From an uncultured Parabacteroides sp. (GTDB lineage: Bacteria > Bacteroidota > Bacteroidia > Bacteroidales > Tannerellaceae), in the NCBI GenBank assembly GCA_934725305.1, contig CAKVBA010000072.1, positions 1-9,953 on the forward strand: a stretch of 9,953 nucleotides of DNA, read 5' to 3'. Under the pieces are notes generated by a model, which saw only the letters and a program-made list of their open reading frames with translations, had not been told where the DNA came from and did not search any database. Numbering within the stretch: position 1 is the stretch's first letter; each line of letters opens with the position of its first letter. Shown here piece after piece: positions 1 to 6,126 of this stretch. Made by a program: the position numbers and the translations under genes.

Positions 1-74
1 GTGAATGTAGCTCAGTTGGTTAGAGCATTGGATTGTGGTTCCAAGGGTCGTGGGTTCGAGTCCCATCTTTCACC
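1..74 (+). tRNA. tRNA-His (anticodon GTG)
   Basis: The sequence folds as a full cloverleaf. The acceptor stem is 1-7 with 67-73, the D stem GCTC/GAGC is at 10-13 and 23-26, the anticodon stem TTGGA/TCCAA is at 28-32 and 40-44, and the T stem is at 50-54 and 62-66 around a TTCGAGT loop. The seven-base anticodon loop at 33-39 places GTG at 35-37, which reads His codons. C74 is the discriminator, as expected for tRNA-His; its partner, the G at position -1, would lie just outside the window. No CCA is encoded, so it must be added after transcription. One T-T mismatch (positions 6 and 68) is seen in the acceptor stem. Confidence 0.95.
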
Positions 75-90
75 CATAAGAATGATGAAG

Positions 91-121
91 GAGGATAGCA
101 GTGATGTTGTCCTCTTTTTTT
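91..121 (+). terminator. Intrinsic terminator of tRNA-His
   Basis: GAGGATA (91-97) pairs with TGTCCTC (108-114), with one T-G wobble and a ten-base loop, and is followed at once by seven T (115-121). This stem plus T-run is a typical rho-independent terminator and separates the tRNA from the ileS unit. Confidence 0.85.
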
Positions 122-187
122 ATACCTGCCATATTTCTTTGTAACTGCTTAAGGTGCAGCTTGCATTATTTATATAAATTAGTGCGG

Positions 188-214
188 TTTTTCCACAGAT
201 AATGACTAACTTTG
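188..214 (+). promoter_or_regulatory. Predicted promoter of ileS (Bacteroidota type)
   Basis: TAACTTTG at 207-214 fits the Bacteroidota -7 consensus TAnnTTTG. The -33 region is only a T-run near 188-192 and is not a clean TTTG. Transcription would start around 218-222, giving a leader of about 36-40 bases that is AT-rich before the ATG at 258. The rest of 122-187 shows no gene. Confidence 0.6.
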
Positions 215-257
215 CGGCGATTTTTCAGGAGATAGAATAAATATTATATCATAAATT

Positions 258-3200
258 ATGAGTAAGAAATTTGCCGAATATTCTAAGTTTGATTTATCGA
301 ACGTAAATAAAGAGGTGTTGAAGAAATGGAAAGATGGAGATATCTTCCATAAGAGTTTGGAAACACGTGAAGGACATCCTTCGTTCGTCTTTTATGAAGG
401 TCCTCCTTCAGCTAACGGTATGCCTGGTATTCACCACGTAATTGCTCGTTCGATTAAGGATATTTTCTGCCGCTACAAAACCATGAAAGGTTTTCAGGTA
501 AAGCGTAAAGCGGGTTGGGACACACACGGCTTGCCTGTTGAATTGGGAGTTGAAAAGTCTTTAGGTATTACAAAAGAAGATATTGGCAAAAAGATTTCTG
601 TTGCAGAGTACAATGCTGCATGTCGTCGTGATGTGATGAAGTTTACCAAGGAATGGGAAGACCTGACTCAGAAGATGGGTTATTGGGTGGACATGGATGA
701 TCCTTATATCACATACGACAACCGTTACATCGAAACATTGTGGTATTTATTGAAGGATTTGTATAAGAAAGGTTTCTTGTATAAAGGTTATACAATTCAG
801 CCCTATTCTCCTGCTGCCGGTACTGGTTTGAGTACACACGAGTTGAACCAGCCGGGTTGCTATCGTGATGTGAAGGATACAACTTGTACGGCTCAGTTCC
901 GCATCTTGGATCCGAAGCCCGAGATGACTCAGTTTGGTGAACCATTCTTCTTGGCATGGACAACAACTCCGTGGACATTGCCTTCAAATACAGCTTTGTG
1001 TGTGGGCCCGAATATCTCTTATTTGGCTGTTCAGACCTACAATCCTTACACCGGCATGCCTATCACTGTGGTTGTTGGTAAGGATCGTTTGGATGCGTAC
1101 TTCAATCCGAAGGCTGCCGAACTTCCTATGGAAGACTACAAACCGGGTGATAAGTTGGTTCCGTATCGTGTCGTTGCAGAGTGGAAAGGCTCTGAGTTGG
1201 CAGGTTTGCACTACGAGCAGTTGATTCCATGGGTTAATCCGGGTGAAGGCGCTTTCCGTGTGATTACAGGAGACTTCGTAACAACAGAAGATGGTACAGG
1301 TATCGTACATATTGCTCCGACATTTGGTGCGGATGACGACCGTGTGGCAAAGGCTGCCGGTGTTCCTCCGTTGATGATGATTGATAAAGATGGCAATCAG
1401 CGTCCGATGGTTGATATGACAGGTAAGTTCTATCTGTTGGAAGACTTGGATCCCGAATTCGTTCAGACAAAGATGAACGCTGCTGATTATGATCCTTGGC
1501 AGGGCAAGTTTGTAAAGAATGCCTACGATGCAACTAAGACAGACAAAGATGAAACGTTAGATATTGAAATTTGTATGATGTTGAAGATACAGAACCGTGT
1601 GTTCCGTATCGAAAAGCATGTACATAACTATCCTCACTGCTGGCGTACCGACAAACCGGTGTTGTATTATCCGTTGGATAGTTGGTTTATCCGTACAACT
1701 GCCTGTCGTGAGCGCATGATTGAATTGAATAATACAATCAACTGGAAACCGCAGAGCACAGGTACAGGCCGTTTCGGTAAATGGTTGGAAAACCTTCAGG
1801 ACTGGAACTTGAGTCGTAGCCGTTATTGGGGAACTCCGCTGCCTATCTGGCGTACTGAAGATGGAGCAGAAGAGATCTGTATCGGTTCAGTAGAAGAGTT
1901 GTTCGCTGAAATCGAAAAGTCTGTGAAGGCTGGTCTGATGGAAAACAATCCATACAGAGAGATGGGATTTGAGCCGGGCGTCTATACAAAAGACAACTAT
2001 GCTAAGATTGATTTGCATCGTCCGTATGTGGATGATATCATCTTGGTGTCTGCAAGCGGCAAACCGATGAAGCGTGAGACCGACTTGATTGATGTATGGT
2101 TCGATTCTGGAGCTATGCCTTATGCTCAGATTCACTATCCGTTCGAGAACAAAGAGGCATTCGACAACCGTTCAATCTATCCGGCAGACTTCATTGCTGA
2201 AGGTGTTGACCAGACTCGTGGCTGGTTCTTTACATTGCATGCTTTGGGATCGATGATCTTTGATAGCGTAGCTTACAAGGCTGTCGTTTCTAACGGTTTG
2301 GTATTGGATAAGAATGGCAACAAGATGTCTAAGCGTTTGGGTAATGCTGTCGATCCATTTGCTACTATTGAAAAGTATGGTTCCGATCCATTGCGTTGGT
2401 ATATGATTACGAATGCTTCTCCTTGGGACAACATCAAGTTCGACGTAGATGGTATTGAAGAGGTTCGTCGTAAATTCTTCGGTACATTATATAATACCTA
2501 TTCATTCTTCGCATTGTATGCCAATGTTGATAACTTCAGCTATGCCGAGGCCGATGTAGAGTGGAGCCAGCGTCCTGAAATTGACCGTTGGATTCTTTCT
2601 TTGCTGAACTCTTTGGTGAAGGATGTAGATAGTTTCTTGGAGGCATACGAACCGACTCGTGCCGGACGTGCTATCTCTGATTTTGTTAACGATAACTTGA
2701 GTAACTGGTATGTTCGTTTGAACCGTCGTCGTTTCTGGGGTGGCGGCCTGACTACAGACAAGTTGTCTGCATATCAGACATTATACACTTGCTTGGAAAC
2801 GGTTGCCAAGCTGATGGCTCCGATTGCTCCGTTCTATGCCGATCAGTTGTATCTGGACTTGATTGCCGTTACCGGACGCGACAATGTTGATTCTGTTCAC
2901 TTGGCCAACTTCCCGGTTTGCGACGAATCATTGATCGATAAGAATTTGGAAGAGCGTATGCAGATTGCTCAGGACATCTCTTCAATGGTGTTGGCTTTGC
3001 GTCGTAAAGTGAACGTAAAGGTGCGTCAGCCGCTTCATACATTGATGGTTCCTGTAATTGATTTCCATCAGCAGGAAAGCATCGAGGCTGTTAAGGACTT
3101 AATCTTGAACGAAGTGAACGTGAAAGAGCTGAAGTTCGTTGACAATGCCGCAGGCATCTTGGTGAAGAAGATCAAACCGGACTTCAAGAAACTGGGCCCG

Positions 3201-3689
3201 CGTTATGGCAAGATCATGAAGAAGTTGGCTGTAGCTATTCAGTCAATGAGCCAGGAAGAGATCAACGCATTTGAAAAGGCAGGAACTTATACATTGACAG
3301 TTGATGGCCAAGAAGCTGTGATTGAACGTGCCGATGTTGAAATCATCTCTGAAGATATTCCGGGCTGGTTGGTAGCCAATGAAGGTCGCTTGACGGTTGC
3401 ATTGGATATCACAATCACTGAAGACTTGCGCAAAGAAGGTTTGGCTCGTGAATTGGTGAACCGTATCCAGAACTTGCGTAAGAGCAGCGGATTTGATATT
3501 ACCGACAAGGTAAATATAACCGTGTTGTCTTGTGAGCAGATGGATGCAGCTATCCAGGATTACAAGTCATACATTGCAAATCAGGTGTTGGCTGCTTCTC
3601 TTGAGATTGCAGAACATGCCATCAGTGATGCCGTAGAGTTGGATTTCGAAGAATTCAAGCTCTCTGTCAAAGTGGAAAAGGCTCTGTAA
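258..3689 (+). CDS. ileS: Isoleucyl-tRNA synthetase (type-2-like, GIHH motif)
   Basis: This class I synthetase charges tRNA-Ile in the cytoplasm and edits misactivated valine. In order along the 1143 residues: the signature region GPPSANGMP-GIHH (GIHH at 57-60), the CP1 editing domain with TTTPWTLPSN (235-244) and a GTGIVHIAP segment ending in the conserved GADD (357-360), then WFDSGAMPYAQ, DQTRGWFF and the KMSKR loop (689-693), then the anticodon-binding helical domain. The C-terminus has no CxxC zinc module of the E. coli type, and the length exceeds the roughly 940 residues of type 1 enzymes, so it fits the eukaryote-like type 2 group. The expected HIGH reads GIHH: first and third residues are swapped while the surrounding residues align without a gap. 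The start is the first ATG after the promoter; the leader is A-rich with no Shine-Dalgarno. The family assignment is certain; the subtype is inferred from motif, length and missing zinc module. Confidence 0.97.
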   Translation: MSKKFAEYSKFDLSNVNKEVLKKWKDGDIFHKSLETREGHPSFVFYEGPPSANGMPGIHHVIARSIKDIFCRYKTMKGFQVKRKAGWDTHGLPVELGVEKSLGITKEDIGKKISVAEYNAACRRDVMKFTKEWEDLTQKMGYWVDMDDPYITYDNRYIETLWYLLKDLYKKGFLYKGYTIQPYSPAAGTGLSTHELNQPGCYRDVKDTTCTAQFRILDPKPEMTQFGEPFFLAWTTTPWTLPSNTALCVGPNISYLAVQTYNPYTGMPITVVVGKDRLDAYFNPKAAELPMEDYKPGDKLVPYRVVAEWKGSELAGLHYEQLIPWVNPGEGAFRVITGDFVTTEDGTGIVHIAPTFGADDDRVAKAAGVPPLMMIDKDGNQRPMVDMTGKFYLLEDLDPEFVQTKMNAADYDPWQGKFVKNAYDATKTDKDETLDIEICMMLKIQNRVFRIEKHVHNYPHCWRTDKPVLYYPLDSWFIRTTACRERMIELNNTINWKPQSTGTGRFGKWLENLQDWNLSRSRYWGTPLPIWRTEDGAEEICIGSVEELFAEIEKSVKAGLMENNPYREMGFEPGVYTKDNYAKIDLHRPYVDDIILVSASGKPMKRETDLIDVWFDSGAMPYAQIHYPFENKEAFDNRSIYPADFIAEGVDQTRGWFFTLHALGSMIFDSVAYKAVVSNGLVLDKNGNKMSKRLGNAVDPFATIEKYGSDPLRWYMITNASPWDNIKFDVDGIEEVRRKFFGTLYNTYSFFALYANVDNFSYAEADVEWSQRPEIDRWILSLLNSLVKDVDSFLEAYEPTRAGRAISDFVNDNLSNWYVRLNRRRFWGGGLTTDKLSAYQTLYTCLETVAKLMAPIAPFYADQLYLDLIAVTGRDNVDSVHLANFPVCDESLIDKNLEERMQIAQDISSMVLALRRKVNVKVRQPLHTLMVPVIDFHQQESIEAVKDLILNEVNVKELKFVDNAAGILVKKIKPDFKKLGPRYGKIMKKLAVAIQSMSQEEINAFEKAGTYTLTVDGQEAVIERADVEIISEDIPGWLVANEGRLTVALDITITEDLRKEGLARELVNRIQNLRKSSGFDITDKVNITVLSCEQMDAAIQDYKSYIANQVLAASLEIAEHAISDAVELDFEEFKLSVKVEKAL

Positions 3690-3708
3690 TGTGAATGAAA
3701 CTATTTAG

Positions 3709-3773
3709 CGAAGAACTGTGCATGCAAAGAGGATGAATCAATTATTATGTTATCTTTGTATGCGCATTCTTCG
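3709..3773 (+). promoter_or_regulatory. Long stem-loop between ileS and the DksA-like gene
   Basis: Bases 3709-3730 and 3753-3773 are inverted repeats: 21 pairs including two G-U wobbles, one bulged C (3716) and a 22-base loop. Starting 20 bases after the ileS stop, the hairpin would form in the ileS transcript's 3' end. No T-run follows, so it is not a standard intrinsic terminator. Its right arm contains the -7 box of the next gene. It may be a processing or stability hairpin, or a symmetric operator; which one cannot be told from sequence. Confidence 0.6.
3751..3758 (+). promoter_or_regulatory. -7 box of the DksA-lspA operon promoter
   Basis: TATCTTTG matches TAnnTTTG exactly, but no TTTG is visible at the expected -33 distance. 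Transcription would start near 3762-3766, giving a leader of about 46-50 bases before the ATG at 3812. It lies in the right arm of the stem-loop at 3709-3773. Confidence 0.55.
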
Positions 3774-3811
3774 ATCATGAAAATATTGTTGAACCTAAAA
3801 TTAAAAGAACC

Positions 3812-4198
3812 ATGGCAGAAAAAACAAGATATTCAGATGCAGAACTCGAGGAGTTTCGCGGAATTATATTAGAGAAACTGGAAGTTGCCAAAAGGGATTA
3901 TGAGCTGCTGAGGTCGGGAGTGACCAACTCTGACGGAAATGATATAGCAGATACGTCGCCTACATTTAAGGTCCTTGAAGAGGGAGCTGCTACATTATCC
4001 AAAGAAGAAGCAGGCCGTTTAGCTCAGCGCCAGATGAAGTTTATCCAGAATTTACAGGCAGCGTTAGTTCGTATCGAGAACAAAACGTATGGTATTTGCC
4101 GTGAAACGGGTAAATTGATTCCGAAAGAGAGACTGCGTGCGGTGCCTCATGCAACTTTGAGTATTGAAGCAAAACAAGGACAAGGAGGAAGAAAATAG
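3812..4198 (+). CDS. TraR/DksA-family transcriptional regulator, degenerate zinc finger
   Basis: At 128 residues it is a short DksA-like protein, a family that enters the RNA polymerase secondary channel and, with ppGpp, adjusts stable-RNA and amino-acid promoters. Residues 8-90 are helical and rich in Glu, Lys and Leu, consistent with the coiled-coil hairpin. Its tip carries D44-I-A-D47-T-S, close to the DxxDxA tip of E. coli DksA with Ala replaced by Ser49. The C-terminal segment YGICRETGKLIPKERL aligns with the family zinc finger CxxC-x17-CxxC, but only Cys96 remains; the other three positions are Thr99, Ser117 and Ala120, with spacing kept exactly. It is therefore unlikely to bind zinc in the classical way. 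Its stop codon is followed directly by the lspA ATG, so the two are cotranscribed. Family is sure; the role in the stringent response is inferred. Confidence 0.93.
   Translation: MAEKTRYSDAELEEFRGIILEKLEVAKRDYELLRSGVTNSDGNDIADTSPTFKVLEEGAATLSKEEAGRLAQRQMKFIQNLQAALVRIENKTYGICRETGKLIPKERLRAVPHATLSIEAKQGQGGRK
4183..4190 (+). promoter_or_regulatory. Shine-Dalgarno sequence for lspA
   Basis: AGGAGGAA lies eight bases before the lspA ATG (4199) and inside the last codons of the DksA-like gene. Strong Shine-Dalgarno sites are uncommon in Bacteroidota, where leaders are usually A-rich. It fixes the lspA start and suggests efficient internal initiation. Confidence 0.6.
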
Positions 4199-4822
4199 AT
4201 GAAATATTCTAAAGGTTGGGGAGCAGTGTTTCTTATAATACTGCTCCTTCTTCTTGACCAAACGTTGAAGATATGGATCAAGACTCACATGCAGCTGCAT
4301 GAGAGCTTCGAGATTGCACCCTGGTTTCACATTTACTTCACGGAAAACCCGGGTATGGCGTTTGGTATTGAGGTGATTGGAAAGCTGTTCTTATCGGTTT
4401 TCCGTATTGTAGCGGTAGGATTTATCGGCTACTATTTATATAAGTTGATAAAGGACAATTATAAGTTCGGCTTTATCGCTTGTGTCGCTATGGTATTTGC
4501 CGGAGCTGTCGGTAATATCATCGACTCTGTCTTTTATGGTGTCATATTTGACCATAGCTTTGGACAGATAGCGACCTTCATGCCTGAAGGAGGCGGCTAT
4601 GCAACCTGGTTGCATGGTAAAGTGGTGGATATGTTTTATTTCCCATTGATTCAGACAGAACTTCCGGCATGGCTTCCTATTTGGGGAGGTAATGAGTTTA
4701 TCTTTTTCCGTCCTATTTTTAACTTGGCCGATTCAGCCATTTGTGTAGGAGTGTTCCTGCTGTTGCTGTTTTATCGTCATACGTTGTCGGCCAGCCTTTC
4801 TAAAGATGAACATGCGAAATAA
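4199..4822 (+). CDS. lspA: Lipoprotein signal peptidase II
   Basis: This inner-membrane aspartic protease removes the signal peptide from prolipoproteins after lipidation of the Cys by Lgt. The 207-residue protein has four predicted membrane segments (about 7-24, 62-82, 92-112 and 174-193). Family motifs in order: D20-Q-T-L-K, TENPGMAFG (48-56), GNIID (105-109), KVVD (141-144) and FNLAD (174-178). D144 and D178 are the expected catalytic pair. The loop between GNIID and KVVD holds about 30 residues with an aromatic and Gly-rich stretch, longer than in the E. coli-type enzyme; I believe this is usual in Bacteroidota. It starts directly after the DksA-like stop with a good ribosome binding site, and its 3' end overlaps the next gene, which encodes a lipoprotein substrate of this type. 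Confidence 0.97.
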   Translation: MKYSKGWGAVFLIILLLLLDQTLKIWIKTHMQLHESFEIAPWFHIYFTENPGMAFGIEVIGKLFLSVFRIVAVGFIGYYLYKLIKDNYKFGFIACVAMVFAGAVGNIIDSVFYGVIFDHSFGQIATFMPEGGGYATWLHGKVVDMFYFPLIQTELPAWLPIWGGNEFIFFRPIFNLADSAICVGVFLLLLFYRHTLSASLSKDEHAK

Positions 4823-5609
4823 AAGGTTTTCATACAGTGTTGTTGTGCTGCTCTTTGGCTTGATTCTGATGGCTTGCAGCAAAGTGCCCGATCATCTGCT
4901 TCAGGAAAAGGAGATGCAAGCAGTCATGAAAGATATGTTGATTGCCGAGTCTATGATAAGTCTCGATTACAACACCTATCAAGATGATGCGGCAAAGATG
5001 GCATTGTATGAATCTGTTTTTCGTAAACATGGAATCACGCAGGCTGTTTATGACAGTTCTCTCATTTGGTATGGCAAGAATCTCGACATCTATGTGAGTG
5101 TATGCGAACGTGTGTTGAAAGATCTGGAGAAGGAGTCGAATGAGTTAGGTGATGTGCAGGCCGATGCGGCTCCGGTTTCGACCAACGACTCGGTGGATGT
5201 ATGGCCTCGTCGCTCTTTACAGATCTTCTCTTCCAAAGCGCTGTACAATGGAGTCAACTTTGATATCAAGCCCGATATGCCCTATTCGTCAGGCAGTATA
5301 TTCGTGTTGGGATTGGATGCTTGGGGACTTAACCGACAGTTGTCTTCTTCTCCTCAGATACGTATCTGTGCCGATCAGGGTGATACAACGATTGTCGTGA
5401 ATGAAAAGATTCTTCGTGACGGACCGGTTGAGGTGGAATTGAAGACGATACCAACCAAAAAGGTAAACCGTGTTTATGGCTTTATCCGTATGGATAGTTC
5501 GGATAAGGATGCTTTCTATAAAATATACATGGATCATGTCCGATTGATTCGTTATAACTATGGATCAAACGCACAGAAGCCAACAGAAATGGTCGCCCCA
5601 GACCGATAA
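4806..5609 (+). CDS. DUF4296-type lipoprotein
   Basis: The N-terminus MNMRNKR followed by a hydrophobic stretch and the lipobox LMAC (Cys24) marks a lipoprotein. The residues after the Cys are SKVPD, without the acidic run used as a surface-export signal in Bacteroidota, so it probably faces the periplasm. Residues about 27-115 (VPDHLLQEKEM, then a helical region with repeated acidic residues) resemble DUF4296, a Bacteroidota domain of unknown function. The C-terminal half (about 130-255) looks beta-rich and I do not recognise it. The ATG at 4806 overlaps lspA by 17 bases; the ATG at 4812 is an equally possible start that loses only two residues. The overlap implies translational coupling with lspA, the enzyme that would mature it. 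The function is unknown. Confidence 0.85.
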   Translation: MNMRNKRFSYSVVVLLFGLILMACSKVPDHLLQEKEMQAVMKDMLIAESMISLDYNTYQDDAAKMALYESVFRKHGITQAVYDSSLIWYGKNLDIYVSVCERVLKDLEKESNELGDVQADAAPVSTNDSVDVWPRRSLQIFSSKALYNGVNFDIKPDMPYSSGSIFVLGLDAWGLNRQLSSSPQIRICADQGDTTIVVNEKILRDGPVEVELKTIPTKKVNRVYGFIRMDSSDKDAFYKIYMDHVRLIRYNYGSNAQKPTEMVAPDR

Positions 5610-5623
5610 GACATAATCCCGTG

Positions 5624-5965
5624 ATGCGTCGAGTAGCTTCTCATTATATCTGGTTTCGTCAGCTCTATCGGATGCACTATGTTGAGCTGGACAGTCAGAA
5701 CCGTCTTGTCGGCATTTTCCCCTTGAGCGAAGAGATTGCCGGAACCGAATTTTATGATGGATTGTTAATTCCTATATCTTTGGCCGAAGCAGAAGAATTT
5801 CCGGAACAGGCGATCCGTCTCTATCGGAAAGAGAGTGATGGATCAGCGCAAAGGGAACTGTTTGCTTGGTTGGCCGGTTCCGGAATGTGTAGCAGCGTGG
5901 AATCGGGTGATTCCGTTGTGCTCTATTTGTTAAACCCAAATCGGTCATTAGAACGAAAAAAGTAA
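5624..5965 (+). CDS. Small conserved-looking hypothetical protein, amidohydrolase N-terminus-like
   Basis: The 113-residue protein has no signal peptide or membrane segment. Its N-terminal half, MRRVASHYIW then YVELDSQNRLVGIFPL then GTEFYDGLLIP, resembles the small beta domain that opens amidohydrolase-superfamily enzymes, in which such a strand normally leads into a metal-binding HxH. No HxH follows here, so it is not an active hydrolase. This resemblance is my inference from pattern alone. The ATG at 5624 was chosen over a GTG three bases upstream. It follows the lipoprotein stop by 14 bases and is probably the last gene of the operon. The final ten codons (from the Asn codon at 5933 on) lie in the repeat element at 5935-6126, so the native C-terminus may have been replaced. 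Confidence 0.75.
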   Translation: MRRVASHYIWFRQLYRMHYVELDSQNRLVGIFPLSEEIAGTEFYDGLLIPISLAEAEEFPEQAIRLYRKESDGSAQRELFAWLAGSGMCSSVESGDSVVLYLLNPNRSLERKK

Positions 5966-6126
5966 AACAGCTGAATATTTTTATTCTTTCCAACTCTTGT
6001 CGGCACTTCTTTCGGCATCTTGCTTCCGCCTGCGTTTCGACATAGCCCGCTATGCCTTCAACGCAGCCATTGCAATCTGCTCAAAACAAGTATCAACAAG
6101 AATTGTAATCTAATGACCGAATTGGG
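5935..6126. mobile_element. MITE-like element with terminal inverted repeats and TTAAA direct repeats
   Basis: CCCAAATCGGTCATTAGA (5935-5952) is the reverse complement of 6109-6126 at 17 of 18 positions. Immediately outside both ends is TTAAA (5930-5934 and 6127-6131), which fits a five-base target duplication, or a TTAA duplication with one more matching base. The 192-bp interior has no transposase. It contains a nearly complete palindrome (5991-6105). This architecture is that of a non-autonomous miniature element. TTAA targets are known for IS1380/piggyBac-type transposases, so such a partner is possible, but nothing in the window proves it. It sits exactly between the convergent genes ending at 5965 and 6127 and overlaps the 3' end of the first. 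Confidence 0.7.
5991..6105 (-). repeat. 115-bp imperfect palindrome inside the element
   Basis: Nested arms share one centre near 6048: 5991-6008 with 6088-6105 (18 bases), GCA 6015-6017 with TGC 6078-6080, TTGC 6020-6023 with GCAA 6072-6075, CTGCGTT 6030-6036 with AACGCAG 6060-6066, and CATAGC 6041-6046 with GCTATG 6049-6054 around a two-base tip. In the outer arm, the three C-A mismatches on the plus strand become G-U pairs on the minus strand, so minus-strand RNA folds better (17 of 18). It may act as a transcription barrier between the convergent genes. Confidence 0.75.

Noticed and set aside
141..160. Small hairpin CTGC/GCAG upstream of ileS as a possible T-box or riboswitch
   Set aside because: It is only four base pairs, lies upstream of the predicted start site, and shows no T-box or known riboswitch features.
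709..1533. Several antisense frames of 60-110 codons within ileS
   Set aside because: They fall in conserved IleRS coding sequence and have no independent promoter or recognisable product.
5925..6021. Minus-strand frame of about 31 codons reading MPKEVPTRVGKNK and onward through the left terminal repeat
   Set aside because: It is contained in the MITE-like element and the end of the neighbouring gene, has no promoter, and matches no family I know. It could be a transposase remnant but nothing supports that.
5997..6114. Short plus-strand open frame through the palindrome, ending at the TAA at 6111-6113 or nearby
   Set aside because: It has no ATG or ribosome site, only a TTG, and lies wholly inside the repeat element, so it is most likely chance coding potential of the repeat.
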